Part shown: positions 33,899-44,615 of the stretch, piece by piece | How positions within the stretch are numbered: position 1 is the first letter of the stretch | Layout of the letters: each line of letters starts with the position of its first letter | From: Anaeropeptidivorans aminofermentans | GTDB taxonomy: Bacteria; Bacillota; Clostridia; Lachnospirales; UBA5962 | Direction of reading: 5' to 3' | Assembly (NCBI RefSeq): GCF_940670685.1 | Contig: NZ_OW711693.1 | Coordinates: forward strand, 3,038,001-3,102,000 | Length of the DNA stretch: 64,000 nt | Position numbers and translations under genes: made by a program | The notes under the pieces: model-generated | What the model was told of the DNA's origin: nothing | Databases searched by the model: none | Seen by the model: the letters and a program-made list of their open reading frames with translations, nothing else

Positions 33899-35248
33899 TT
33901 AGCCTAGAATACGTTCAATTAAATCTGCAACCTTACGAGCTTCTTTTTCAAGCTCCTTAGGGTCTTCTCCTTCTATCATTACCCTTACAAGCGGCTCTGT
34001 TCCCGACGCCCTTATGAGAACCCTGCCTCTGTCTTTAAACCTTTCAGAAACTTCTGCAACCGCTGAATTTATTTCATGGTTTTTGTCAAAATCCTTTTTA
34101 TTTTCCTCTTTTACTTTGGCATTGATAAGAACCTGCGGAAGCACTTTCATAACCGTATTAAGCTCAGAAAGCTTCTGGCCTGTTTTATGCATGATTTTAA
34201 GCATTTGTACAGCCGTGAGAATTCCGTCTCCTGTTGTATTATGGTCAAGGAATATAATATGGCCTGACTGTTCTCCGCCAAGGCATGCACCTATTTCAAG
34301 CATTCTTTCAAGAACATAGCGGTCTCCTACGGAAGCCCTTTCAATATTAATGCCGTTTTTCTCGCCCATGTGGAAGAGGCCTAAATTGCTCATTACTGTA
34401 GCAACAAGGGTATCATTTTTAAGAATTCCTTCTTTTTTAAAGTAAGTTGCGAAAATAGACATCATTTCGTCGCCTTCAACAATCTTTCCATTTTCATCTA
34501 CCATAAGACATCTGTCGCCGTCGCCGTCAAAGGCGATGCCGATATCCATATGATTATCTCTTACGTATTCCACAAGAGAAGTCATATGGGTTGAACCGCA
34601 GTTTTTATTGATATTGATTCCGTCTGGTGATGCATGAATGGTATGTACGTCGGCTCCAAGATTCTTCATTACCATAGGGGCCGCCTGATATGTAGCGCCG
34701 TTGGCACAGTCAATGGCTACTTTCATGCCTTCTAAATTTATGTCTTCCGCCTGATCTACGATAAAGTCAACATAATTTAATACTGCGTCGTGCCTTAGCA
34801 TCTTTCTTCCCAGGTTTTCCGAAGGGTTTGGAAGGCTGTCATAAGAATTTTTTATAATATCTTCTATCTCGTCTTCAAGGCTGTCGGAAAGTTTGTAGCC
34901 TTCGCTTGAGAAAAACTTTATGCCATTGTCCTTTGATGGATTATGGGATGCGGATATAACCACCCCTGCGTCCATTTTATAATGCCTTACGAGGTAAGCC
35001 ATGCCGGGCGTAGGGATAACCCCTAAAGGTATGACATTCGCTCCTACGGAGCACATGCCTGCTATCAGAGCGGCCTCCAGCATATCTCCTGATTCTCTCG
35101 TGTCCATTCCTATTATTATATTCGCCTTGCGCCTTTTTTCTTTCGTAAGCACATAAGCGCCGGCCTTTCCGAGCTTAAATGCAAGCTCCGGCGTAAGCTC
35201 TTTGTTTGCAACGCCTCTAATACCGTCAGTACCAAATAATCTACCCAT
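33899..35248 (-). CDS. glmM: Phosphoglucosamine mutase
   Basis: 449 residues, full length. The phosphoserine loop is ISASHNPSKDNG, the metal-binding loop is DGDGDRC, the sugar-binding loop is GGEQSGH and the phosphate-binding segment is RASGTEPLVRVM. It converts glucosamine-6-phosphate to glucosamine-1-phosphate. It sits in the widely conserved cdaA-cdaR-glmM order, where CdaA and GlmM are known to interact. A terminator-like hairpin and a repeat separate it from ybbR, so it probably also has its own promoter. Confidence 0.97.
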   Translation of the reverse strand: MGRLFGTDGIRGVANKELTPELAFKLGKAGAYVLTKEKRRKANIIIGMDTRESGDMLEAALIAGMCSVGANVIPLGVIPTPGMAYLVRHYKMDAGVVISASHNPSKDNGIKFFSSEGYKLSDSLEDEIEDIIKNSYDSLPNPSENLGRKMLRHDAVLNYVDFIVDQAEDINLEGMKVAIDCANGATYQAAPMVMKNLGADVHTIHASPDGININKNCGSTHMTSLVEYVRDNHMDIGIAFDGDGDRCLMVDENGKIVEGDEMMSIFATYFKKEGILKNDTLVATVMSNLGLFHMGEKNGINIERASVGDRYVLERMLEIGACLGGEQSGHIIFLDHNTTGDGILTAVQMLKIMHKTGQKLSELNTVMKVLPQVLINAKVKEENKKDFDKNHEINSAVAEVSERFKDRGRVLIRASGTEPLVRVMIEGEDPKELEKEARKVADLIERILG

Positions 35249-35288
35249 ATTGACCTCCTAATAAAAAAATATAGAAGAATTTTTTCAT

Positions 35289-35317
35289 ATTATACATGAA
35301 CGTCTTTCTAACGGAAA
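35289..35317 (-). promoter_or_regulatory. Candidate promoter of glmM-glmS
   Basis: On the minus strand TTTCCG, 17 bases, TATAAT, about 35 bases before the ribosome site of glmM. The -10 box is perfect; the -35 box is weak. Confidence 0.4.
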
Positions 35318-35441
35318 GCGTTTTTATATAATATTAAAAAAATATTAATTAAATTCCACCGGTTACAGCATATTAAAACGAAAGCTTGGAGTAATGCAAG
35401 TCTTGAGCCTTTTTAAGCCCAAAAATCTGCTGCAATCCTAT

Positions 35442-35585
35442 TATAATAAATTTCAAGTTAAACAGTAATGAAAAGCATATATTCACTTTGGTTCAAAATG
35501 TGCTGTTTCCGAAGGAAAGCCGTATTTTTGAATCCATAGTGAATGAGTTTTTACTACTTCCCTTATAAGATAAGAGGATTTACTA
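35442..35585. repeat. Imperfect palindromic repeat, family A copy
   Basis: From ATAATAAATTTCAAGTTAAA to TTATAAGATAAGAGGATTTA, with the central CTGTTTCCGAAGGAAAGCCG. It fills the gap between ybbR and glmM together with the following hairpin. Confidence 0.7.
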
Positions 35586-35618
35586 TAACAAAAGCAAATT
35601 TCTTATAAATATTAAATA

Positions 35619-35655
35619 AGGGACAAATCAGGTTTGATATTCTGATTTTGTCCCT
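35619..35655 (-). terminator. Terminator after cdaR/ybbR
   Basis: AGGGACAAATCAG pairs with CTGATTTTGTCCCT (one bulged base), 9 bases after the ybbR stop. The T-tract is broken, so termination may be partial. Confidence 0.6.
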
Positions 35656-35663
35656 ATTGTAAT

Positions 35664-37040
35664 TTAAGGCTCTGGTGGTGTTTCGGAAGGCTCTTCTTCC
35701 GGCGGTTCCGAAGGTTCTTCCGTAGGCGGGATATTTGTTTCGGTTGGGGGTTGCGTTTCCGCCTCCTCTGCCTCACCTATAATTACTTTTATTTGCGGTG
35801 TTTCGCCTACTATAGTTACCCCCTCAGGAAGTATAAATTCAACATCTACATAATGGGTCCCCTGTTCAAGGTTTTCTATATTAAAGCTTCCTGAAAGTCC
35901 GTTATCATCTATAGAGGCCATTACCCTTTCAACACCCTTAAGCTGTACGCTTATCTCTTCATCGAATGTAGCGTTATTCCTGTCACCTATAACTGCAAGG
36001 GTAGAAGATTCCACACTTAAGGTCTTTGTTATTTCTCTTTCAAGAAAGACTGTAACCGTTACTTCATGAGGTGTTCCGTTTTTAACATTAAGATTTGTGG
36101 GCCGTAGGAAATCTCTGACGTCTCTTGTGAACACCTGGTCGGAGCTTGCCCCGGATATGCTTACAGGCTCTATGGCAATTTCCTTAAGTGCCTCGATTTC
36201 TTCAGTTTTACCTACTACGTCTATAAATTCAGGGTCGATTTTCACATTGGTTATGGTATATCCATTGGCTGCGTACCCGATTATCTCAGGCTTCTTCACA
36301 GGAATACGGCCCTGCTTATAAATAGGTATATTCGCTGAAACCTCAAGAGCACTTAATTTCACCTTGTTGGTTATATCATTATCGTTTATATCTGTTACAA
36401 CAGGCTTTAAAAGGTCCTGATAATCTTCCGTGGCTCCGTCAAGGCTTGCTTCAACGTTTATAGTTTCTATAGAATCGAGAATACTCTTAGCACCGCTCAC
36501 ATTAATGACAGAAGGGTCTAAGGCGGCTTCTCCCGCAACATAGCCCTGGGCAGGCTTTTTGGAAATAATGATGTTTACGGGAACTTCCTTCGTTTCATAA
36601 TAATCTAATATAACATTTACACTGCTGGGTGTAAGCTTTAATATTTCCGTTTCTGCTTCTAAGGTTTGCGGTATATCAAAGTCTATTTGTATCGGCAGCT
36701 CTTTACCTATTTTATCCGGAGAAACAACGGTAAAATTCTTCATATCGATATAAGCTGAAATATTCGATTTGGAAAGCCTTGTGGTAAGCACCTTTCTAGT
36801 GGCTCTAACTCTGATTCTGATAGTGGCACTTTTAAGGGCATCTTCGTTTAAAAGCACAAGGTCATTCTGATTTAAAGCGTCCATCCCTATAATTTGAAGG
36901 GGAACGAGGTAATCCTCCGCCAAAACAGGGTCTTCTATATTTACAGCTATAAGCCAAAGCATCACAGCCATAACAAGGGCTACGCCCTTCCATAATATAT
37001 TATTTGTAAAAAGCGCTTTTATCTTCTCAAACATTGTCAT
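35664..37040 (-). CDS. cdaR: YbbR-domain protein, CdaA regulator (CdaR)
   Basis: 458 residues. A single N-terminal membrane helix (about 14-33) is followed by about four YbbR repeats outside the membrane, as expected for CdaR. The last 30 residues are a Pro/Glu/Thr-rich tail, longer and more acidic than usual. CdaR binds and modulates the diadenylate cyclase CdaA. The gene overlaps the end of cdaA by 14 bases, so the two are translationally coupled. The start follows AGGAGG. Confidence 0.9.
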   Translation of the reverse strand: MTMFEKIKALFTNNILWKGVALVMAVMLWLIAVNIEDPVLAEDYLVPLQIIGMDALNQNDLVLLNEDALKSATIRIRVRATRKVLTTRLSKSNISAYIDMKNFTVVSPDKIGKELPIQIDFDIPQTLEAETEILKLTPSSVNVILDYYETKEVPVNIIISKKPAQGYVAGEAALDPSVINVSGAKSILDSIETINVEASLDGATEDYQDLLKPVVTDINDNDITNKVKLSALEVSANIPIYKQGRIPVKKPEIIGYAANGYTITNVKIDPEFIDVVGKTEEIEALKEIAIEPVSISGASSDQVFTRDVRDFLRPTNLNVKNGTPHEVTVTVFLEREITKTLSVESSTLAVIGDRNNATFDEEISVQLKGVERVMASIDDNGLSGSFNIENLEQGTHYVDVEFILPEGVTIVGETPQIKVIIGEAEEAETQPPTETNIPPTEEPSEPPEEEPSETPPEP

Positions 37041-37920
37041 GATGCCTCCTTAAAAAGCTGAATTTTTTCTTTTCGCTTCTTGCCGCATCACCTAAAAGCT
37101 GTCTTCTTAAATCCTCAGGAGACTGCCTCGTCTTTATTTTGCCGCCTATGGCGATACTTACTCCCCCTGTTTCCTCGGAAACAACAATAGCGATACAGTC
37201 GGAAACCTCGCTTGCGCCTACGGCAGCTCTATGCCTTGTTCCAAGCTCCTTTCCAATCTCTGTTTGAGTAAGGGGAAGAATACAGGAAGCCGCGGCTATC
37301 CTATTATTTCTGATAATAACAGCTCCGTCATGAAGAGGGGTTTTGTCCTCAAATATATTTATAAGAAGGGGAGATGAAATAGTAGCGTCTATGGATATGC
37401 CTGTCTGCTCCAAATCTCCCAGCTTAACATCTCTTTCAATAAGTAAAAGGGCACCTGTTCGAACCTTAGCCATAGCAAAGCAAGATTTTATAACCTCATC
37501 TACGGTGTTTTCCGATATTTGAACATAGTCTTTTTCAAGAGCGCCGAAAAACGGTATGGTTAATCTGCCTTTTCCGAGCTGCTCAAGGGCTTTTCTAAGC
37601 TCCGGCTGGAAAAGGATTATAATAGCTAAAATTCCCACGTTTATCGCCGTCTTAATAAGCCATGAAACCGTAGTAAGGCCAAAGCTTAAGGCAACCGCTG
37701 CCATTACCAGAATCACTACTACGCCTTTAAATAAGGACCAGGCTCTTGTTTCCTTTATCCATAATATAATCTTATAGATAAAATAAGCTACAATTATTAT
37801 GTCAATTATATCAATAAAAGAAATCCTCGTAACGCTCAGGCTTGAAATATCAAAGGTAGCGAAGGATTTATTCAAATATGTGGATAAGTTTTCTTTAATT
37901 GCATTCAGCATAATAAACAC
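37027..37920 (-). CDS. cdaA: Diadenylate cyclase CdaA
   Basis: About 297 residues. Three membrane helices (about 35-110) precede the DAC domain. The catalytic motifs LHDGAVII and GTRHRAAVG are intact. It makes c-di-AMP from two ATP, the second messenger controlling potassium, osmolytes and cell-wall homeostasis. The frame opens with GTG at 37920; an ATG at 37911 is also possible. It is followed by the overlapping cdaR. Confidence 0.95.
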   Translation of the reverse strand: MFIMLNAIKENLSTYLNKSFATFDISSLSVTRISFIDIIDIIIVAYFIYKIILWIKETRAWSLFKGVVVILVMAAVALSFGLTTVSWLIKTAINVGILAIIILFQPELRKALEQLGKGRLTIPFFGALEKDYVQISENTVDEVIKSCFAMAKVRTGALLLIERDVKLGDLEQTGISIDATISSPLLINIFEDKTPLHDGAVIIRNNRIAAASCILPLTQTEIGKELGTRHRAAVGASEVSDCIAIVVSEETGGVSIAIGGKIKTRQSPEDLRRQLLGDAARSEKKKFSFLRRHHDNV

Positions 37921-37969
37921 CCGGCCTTATTTTTAACGATTTATACATCAATAATTACTGCTGCTGAGT

Positions 37970-38180
37970 ATGGTAAATTTAAAATTGAATAATAACAAAA
38001 ATTATATATTTTATGTTAAGTAAGCTTAAAAATAATACATCACAAGTTTATAAAGCTTGTTATGGAAGCGTTTTTCATGGTTATCAAACATATTTTCAAG
38101 TTTAGTAACTATGTAGGACTTAAATATAGCACTTTTATATGTTTAAGCCCTTTATGAAAATATATTTTTATTGCTATTCA
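37970..38180. repeat. Intergenic repeat, family C copy 3
   Basis: Starts with GGTAAATTTAAAATTGAATA, a family A-type tip, then a family C interior with GTTATCAAACATATTTTCAA and GTTTAAGCCCTTTATGAAAA, ending TTTTTATTGC. The mix suggests families A and C share ends. Confidence 0.55.
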
Positions 38181-38182
38181 TT

Positions 38183-39181
38183 TTATTCCGGCGGAAGCTC
38201 CTCTGCTTTATCCGTTTCCCGTTTTACTCTTCTTGCTCTTTTAGGTTTATAAGAACGATCTGAAATAACCTTCGGTATTACCTTCACATAATAATAATTT
38301 TCATCGTCTTCAAATTCTACCCGTTCGGCCCTTTCATAATCAAGAACACAATCGAAAAACCGTATTACAAGAACTAAACCGGCAGAAAGGATGCCAAAGA
38401 AGAATACCGATAAAATTCCCAGAGAAACTCCTGTGGCTATGGAAAAGAAAATAGATAAAATTATATTGAGAAGGGCGCCTGCTAAAACAGCAACTTCTTT
38501 TGAATAATTTATGCTGAGCCTTGCCGTAAAATACACCACAAAGAAGACAAGGGATAAAATAAATGCAGAAACAAGCCAGTCATGATTATTCTTTAAAACT
38601 TCAAAAAAATAGGATATTAATTCTGAAAACTCTATGATTTTATCCATTATTTCCATGTTGCCGGCTTCATAGCTTTTTGCCATATCGGAAATATAGGGAA
38701 AGAAATTCCATAGGAAAACCCCGATTACTATCGGTATAAAGCTTGAAAGCCCCATATAAAGCCCTGCAAAAAGGGGAACGGCATGAGGAAGCTTAAAATA
38801 ATATCCAAGAATCATTGCAAGAATCAGGGCACTCTCCTTGCCGCCTATTCTTCCGTAAAAAAACAAAATAAGAAACAGCACAAGGCCCGATATGGCAGCA
38901 ATCTCAAGGCTCTGAGAAAGACCTGCCATGATATATAAAATCATCAATACATAGCTCATGCTCATCGGCAATACCATAAAAGAAAAAGCAAGAAGCAAAA
39001 TTAAGGGTATTGAAAGCGCACCTTTAAACAGAAAGGAAACTGCCGGTGCATAAAAACCAATCTTTCCTATAAGAGAATAGACAATGATTCCAAGAAGAAA
39101 TTTAGCGGAAAATGTAACCATTCTTTCATATCTTTTAAAATAAAGTATTATCAGCTCTCGTATCTCCAATATTTGGTCCAT
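38183..39181 (-). CDS. Polytopic membrane protein of unknown function
   Basis: 332 residues with about eight or nine predicted membrane helices between residues 22 and 278, a loop around 165-195, and a charged cytoplasmic tail of about 55 residues rich in Arg, Lys and Glu. I do not recognise a family motif. The start overlaps the end of the upstream small membrane protein by 47 bases, and a possible ribosome site (AAGGAGA) is about 14 bases away, longer than usual. It lies upstream of cdaA in the same direction, which hints at an envelope or turgor role. Confidence 0.6.
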   Translation of the reverse strand: MDQILEIRELIILYFKRYERMVTFSAKFLLGIIVYSLIGKIGFYAPAVSFLFKGALSIPLILLLAFSFMVLPMSMSYVLMILYIMAGLSQSLEIAAISGLVLFLILFFYGRIGGKESALILAMILGYYFKLPHAVPLFAGLYMGLSSFIPIVIGVFLWNFFPYISDMAKSYEAGNMEIMDKIIEFSELISYFFEVLKNNHDWLVSAFILSLVFFVVYFTARLSINYSKEVAVLAGALLNIILSIFFSIATGVSLGILSVFFFGILSAGLVLVIRFFDCVLDYERAERVEFEDDENYYYVKVIPKVISDRSYKPKRARRVKRETDKAEELPPE

Positions 39182-39611
39182 GATAAAATAGTGAATCTCC
39201 TTCCGACAAGGAATTTTTCGCTTTTGCCTTCTCCTCTATTCTGTCAAGCTTTTTCAAAAGTACAAGCTGCTTTTTTATGCGAGCCTGACTTTCTCTATAT
39301 TTTTTTGAAGCTGAAAAATATCCGATGACAGTATAAAGCAAAAGCATAGATATAATAAAGACTGCCACTTTATAGACCTCTGCATAATAATTAAGACTAA
39401 AAATGTCCTCTCCTTTAACAAAGACCATATCGAGAACATAAAGACCTATAAGAATCAAACAGCCTATAAATACAAAAAGCCTGGTCCAGAAATTGCTCCA
39501 ATATATATAATCATGCTTGAAATACATATTTGCTTTACGGTCCTTTTCGCCGTAATTTTTTTCGTATATGGCAAGCTTTGCCATAATCCTTATTTTTTCA
39601 GGGTTAATCAT
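39135..39611 (-). CDS. Small membrane protein of unknown function
   Basis: About 158 residues from the ATG at 39611 (AGGTGG nearby); a frame to 39629 is also open. Two membrane helices (around 48-68 and 88-110) flank a short loop. The C-terminal third is a charged, probably coiled-coil segment rich in Lys, Arg and Glu. It overlaps the next gene by 47 bases, so the two proteins probably act together. No family is recognised. Confidence 0.6.
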   Translation of the reverse strand: MINPEKIRIMAKLAIYEKNYGEKDRKANMYFKHDYIYWSNFWTRLFVFIGCLILIGLYVLDMVFVKGEDIFSLNYYAEVYKVAVFIISMLLLYTVIGYFSASKKYRESQARIKKQLVLLKKLDRIEEKAKAKNSLSEGDSLFYHGPNIGDTRADNTLF

Positions 39612-39663
39612 ATCCACCTGCCAAAACATAATTTAAAATTTATATGTAAAGCTTATACTAATT

Positions 39664-39992
39664 ACATACATTTCCCTTCGGAAATGTATTCGTGAATAAA
39701 ATCAAGCAAAGCTTGATTTATCTCTATTACATTATAGCCGTAGTTTCTGCTCTTACATTTCCCTTTAGGAAATGTATTCGTGAATAAAATCAAGCAGAGC
39801 TTGATTTTACCTCTGTTGCTTCTCAATCCTGCTTATCACTCTTACATTTCCCTTCGGAAATGTATTCGTGAATAAAATCAAGCAAAGCTTGATTTTACCT
39901 CTGTTGCTTCTCAATCCTGCTTATCACTCTTACATTTCCCTTCGGAAATGTATTCGTGAATAAAATCAAGCAAAGCTTGATTTTATTCACAT
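39664..39992. repeat. Tandem array of an 88-bp two-hairpin unit, four copies
   Basis: Copies start near 39664, 39752, 39841 and 39929 (periods 87-89). Each has a hairpin ACATTTCC/GGAAATGT with a short loop and a second hairpin AAAATCAAGC/GCTTGATTTT. Most bases that differ between copies are in loops or linkers, for example CTTC versus CTTTA. The last copy ends in the palindrome TGAATAAAATCAAGC...GCTTGATTTTATTCA. Confidence 0.85.
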
Positions 39993-40159
39993 TATACCAC
40001 ATTTGCATCTTTGAGCCAATAACTATCAGAATTTTAAGATTAACTTAAATAGATTCATTTGTGTTTAAGTCATTATATAGATATATTAACAGTATTTTTC
40101 TACCCTATACAAATTAATATTAAAAAAAGATTAAACCGTCCTCTTCCCTAAATTATCTA

Positions 40160-40300
40160 ACTATAGTAAATTTAAAGTTAAACCGTAATAAAACCATATA
40201 TTCATGTAGACTGAAAAATATATTGTTTCCGAGGGAAATCCGTGTTTTTAAGTGTTTAATCAATAGGTTTTTGTTGCTTCTTTATAAGAAATTTATTACA
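40160..40300. repeat. Imperfect palindromic repeat, family A copy
   Basis: From CTATAGTAAATTTAAAGTTA to TTTATAAGAAATTTATTACA, with GTTTCCGAGGGAAATCCG in the middle. Shares the 777-base gap between the 39611 gene and lysS with the tandem array. Confidence 0.7.
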
Positions 40301-40355
40301 TATTACTATAATCCATTTAGCCTTTAAGCACAAATATTTTTTACCGGAAGCCAAA

Positions 40356-40387
40356 ACGGCTTATCCTTATGCATAAGGATAAGCCGT
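40356..40387 (-). terminator. Terminator of lysS
   Basis: A perfect palindrome, ACGGCTTATCCTTATG with its complement, followed on the minus strand by TTTTGGC. It lies 20 bases past the lysS stop. Confidence 0.8.
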
Positions 40388-40406
40388 CTTTATTATAATG
40401 ATATTT

Positions 40407-41915
<1,509 letters not shown>

Positions 41916-41937
41916 TTATTACGCCCCTTTTCAAAAG

Positions 41938-42417
41938 TTAATTCCTGTTTATTTCAAGCACCTTATAATATACGATTCCGTCGGGAGCCTCAACCTCTGC
42001 TCTCTGTCCTACTGTTTTGCCTATAAGGGCAACGCCAAGAGGCGATTCGTTGGAAATAGAACCATTTTCAGGGTTTGCTTCCGTAGAACCTACTATAAAA
42101 TAAACAACCTCTTCTTCAAATTCTTCATCATAAAGCCTTACTTTACAGCCGATATTGATATGGTCCGTATTGATATCTTCTTCGTCAATAACCTCAGCGT
42201 TTCTGAGCATCTTTTCAATAACTACAATACGTGCTTCTATTTCAGCCTGCTCTTCTTTGGCAGCGTCATATTCAGCATTTTCAGAAAGGTCGCCTTGGCC
42301 TCTTGCTTCTTTTATTTTTTCTGCAACTTCTTTACGCCTTACTACTTTAAGCTCTTGAAGTTCTTCTTCAAGCCTTTTAAGGCCGTCATAAGTTAAAACT
42401 GTCTTTTTTTCAGCCAT
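41938..42417 (-). CDS. greA: Transcription elongation factor GreA
   Basis: 159 residues, full length. The N-terminal antiparallel coiled coil (about 10-75) has the acidic tip residues in [16 protein letters not shown], and the C-terminal FKBP-like domain contains [12 protein letters not shown]. It rescues backtracked RNA polymerase by stimulating transcript cleavage. It follows a consensus promoter and leads into lysS. Confidence 0.97.
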   Translation of the reverse strand: MAEKKTVLTYDGLKRLEEELQELKVVRRKEVAEKIKEARGQGDLSENAEYDAAKEEQAEIEARIVVIEKMLRNAEVIDEEDINTDHINIGCKVRLYDEEFEEEVVYFIVGSTEANPENGSISNESPLGVALIGKTVGQRAEVEAPDGIVYYKVLEINRN

Positions 42418-42526
42418 ATTATTCTCCCCTGTATCAATTAGTAAATAAATTAAAAGACATACAGCCGCCTAATTATATAAGCCCGGGCTAGTATGCCAAA
42501 GTATTATGGTTTCTGCATTGCTAATT

Positions 42527-42555
42527 ATTATATAATACATAAAAAACAATGTCAA
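42527..42555 (-). promoter_or_regulatory. Consensus promoter of greA-lysS
   Basis: On the minus strand TTGACA (42550-42555), a 17-base spacer and TATAAT (42527-42532), a perfect sigma-A match. It lies about 110 bases upstream of greA. Confidence 0.88.
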
Positions 42556-42626
42556 TAAATTCGTATCCTTCCCTTTTCAGGCATTTTTCAGTAATGGCAG
42601 GCGGGCCATTCAAAAATTTATATGCC

Positions 42627-43589
42627 TTAACGGCCTGCCTTAATAAGATATTTTTTTAAATTAAATTTAGAAATCTCTGTATTGTTCCTATATAGATACT
42701 TTACCCCTGCGCCGCGAAGGTCTATATGGAATTCCCCTCTTCTTTCACTTAAGGCTCCGTATCCTTTCACAAGCCGTCTGAATAGAGGCTCTTTAAGATA
42801 AAGATAGGCTTCAAGACTGCATAAATCAATTACACAATCCTGAAACGACACTGTACATTTATTTACGGCAAATATGTCTTCTCTTTTAGAAATAAGGCCG
42901 CTGAATCTCTTTGCATTGATTGGCGGCTCTATGTATAAAAGCCCTCTTTTATACCCATAGTCAAAGCTTTTATCCTCCGAAGTATTTATTATGATATCGG
43001 CAGAAGAAAGATCTCCCTTTTCGAGAATCTGAATATAAAGCCCCGTATCGGAAAATATTGCCTCAACCTTCTGGCTAAACAAATGATGTATTTCCTTTGG
43101 CAATATAAGCGTAAGATAATTTACCTCGGGATATATGGCCCCAAGAGCCTTTTCCGTATAAAAATTATCGTCTCCTATAATGCATACGTCTGCATATTTA
43201 AGCTCAATCCCTGTATATCTTACAGCCTTCATAAAAACTTCTTTTAAAAGCAAAGTAAATGCCAAATCTCCTTTAGGCCTGAAAAAATCAAATTCCTCAA
43301 TAAATTCAAAATCATCATTGAAATTTAAAACCCTCACACCGTCGTCATAGAGATTTTCAAGGGTCCTTAAAATAAGCTCCTGATTTTCATACTTTTCCGT
43401 TTCAATAATAGGCAGGCTTATATTATAACCCTGACAGTCGCCTATATACGCCTTTTCCATTAAATAGGGATTAAATTTTTTCACATACCATTTAAAAATA
43501 TTCTCAGGAGCATGTCTTATGATTTCATGCTTAATAGGAATATCTTCTTTTCTTTTCACATACTGAACATTCGCAAAATAGCTTTCCAT
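42627..43589 (-). CDS. Conserved protein of unknown function
   Basis: About 320 residues from the ATG at 43589, which follows GAGGGTG; a frame to 43619 is open but has no such site. It is soluble. The middle part (about 140-215) reads like alternating beta strands and helices (YADVCIIGDDNF, NYLTLILPKE, SADIIINTSED), suggesting a Rossmann-like domain. No family motif is recognised. It lies upstream of greA but is followed by a consensus promoter, so it is a separate unit. Confidence 0.6.
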   Translation of the reverse strand: MESYFANVQYVKRKEDIPIKHEIIRHAPENIFKWYVKKFNPYLMEKAYIGDCQGYNISLPIIETEKYENQELILRTLENLYDDGVRVLNFNDDFEFIEEFDFFRPKGDLAFTLLLKEVFMKAVRYTGIELKYADVCIIGDDNFYTEKALGAIYPEVNYLTLILPKEIHHLFSQKVEAIFSDTGLYIQILEKGDLSSADIIINTSEDKSFDYGYKRGLLYIEPPINAKRFSGLISKREDIFAVNKCTVSFQDCVIDLCSLEAYLYLKEPLFRRLVKGYGALSERRGEFHIDLRGAGVKYLYRNNTEISKFNLKKYLIKAGR

Positions 43590-43802
43590 CTTAAGCACCC
43601 TCTTAATACTAACATACATTTTTAAATTTTATCGGCTCCACAGAAATTTATTTAAATAATGTAACCATTAAATTGCTGTAATACACATGTATTGAACAAA
43701 ATAATTCTTAGAACAAATTCTTGTATTATTTCATTTTGTTGCTGTAAATATGACATAACATGTCTCTTTAATATGCTATTATATTTTGAAGGAGTTGATT
43801 TT

Positions 43803-44309
43803 ATGCCAAGGCCAACAGATAAAAATGCCCTTTTGAAGGCGCAGCAAGAAGAATACAATAAACTTATTCATATGATAACCTCCCTTTCGGAAGCAGAACA
43901 GGAAGGAATTTTCCCCTTTGAAGACAGAGACAGAAATATTAGAGATGTTTTGACTCATCTTTATGAATGGCATCTGATGTTTTTAAGATGGTATGAAGAA
44001 GGAATGGCAGGAAAGACGCCGGAAATGCCCGCTCCGGGATATACCTGGAAAGAAACCCCCGCCCTTAACAAAGCCATCTGGGAAAAATATCAAAATACGT
44101 CCCTGAAGGAAGCAAAATCTTTGCTTGCAGGTACCCATGAAAAAATCACTGAAATAACAAATAGCCACACAAACGAGGAATTATTTGAAAAAAAGAATTA
44201 TAAGTGGACGAAAACCTCTTCCTTAGGCTCTTATATCATCTCTGCAACCTCAAGCCATTATGACTGGGGACAGAAAAAAATTAAAAAGTATATTAAGGCA
44301 ATGAAATAA
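43803..44309 (+). CDS. ClbS/DfsB family four-helix protein (DUF1706)
   Basis: 168 residues from the ATG at 43803, which follows GAAGGAG; upstream in-frame codons lack a ribosome site. The sequence PRPTDKNALL at the start, DVLTHLYEWHLMFL and SHYDWGQKKIKKY at the end are typical of the DinB-like ClbS/DfsB family. ClbS protects colibactin producers by opening the cyclopropane of colibactin; most homologues have no known substrate. No biosynthetic cluster is nearby. It stands alone on the plus strand. Confidence 0.8.
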   Translation: MPRPTDKNALLKAQQEEYNKLIHMITSLSEAEQEGIFPFEDRDRNIRDVLTHLYEWHLMFLRWYEEGMAGKTPEMPAPGYTWKETPALNKAIWEKYQNTSLKEAKSLLAGTHEKITEITNSHTNEELFEKKNYKWTKTSSLGSYIISATSSHYDWGQKKIKKYIKAMK

Positions 44310-44352
44310 CACTATCCCCTGCCATTTATAGTGGCAGGGGATAGTGTTATTT
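44304..44352. terminator. Terminator of the ClbS-like gene
   Basis: A perfect 21-bp stem (AAATAACACTATCCCCTGCCA and its complement, 44304-44324 and 44332-44352) that begins inside the last codons of the gene. The T-tract is short, but the stem is very stable. Confidence 0.75.
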
Positions 44353-44430
44353 CGTAATTTTATACACATTATTTGAAAACCCTCAGAACGGCAAAAATAT
44401 GAATTTCTTCTAAAAGATAAAAAATCCTTT

Positions 44431-44568
44431 TATAGTAAATTTTTATAAAGAAGTAATAAACATCTATTTACAAGAGACTTAAAAATATGAGCTCCCCTTA
44501 AAACGGAATATTTCTGAGTCAAAGTGGATATACCGTTTTGCTGCTGTTTAGTTTTAAATTTACTATAT
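44431..44568. repeat. Imperfect palindromic repeat, family A copy
   Basis: From TATAGTAAATTTTTATAAAG to GCTGTTTAGTTTTAAATTTA, in the opposite orientation to the copies at 35442 and 40160. It lies between the ClbS-like terminator and the dus stop and fills the 306-base gap. Confidence 0.65.
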
Positions 44569-44615
44569 TCGATCCTCGTAAAGTTTAGTGCTTCAAAATA
44601 TGCAGTAATAAAGAA

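Noticed and set aside
39664-39992. CRISPR array
   Set aside because: The whole 88-bp unit is repeated, with no unique spacers, and no cas genes are in the window.
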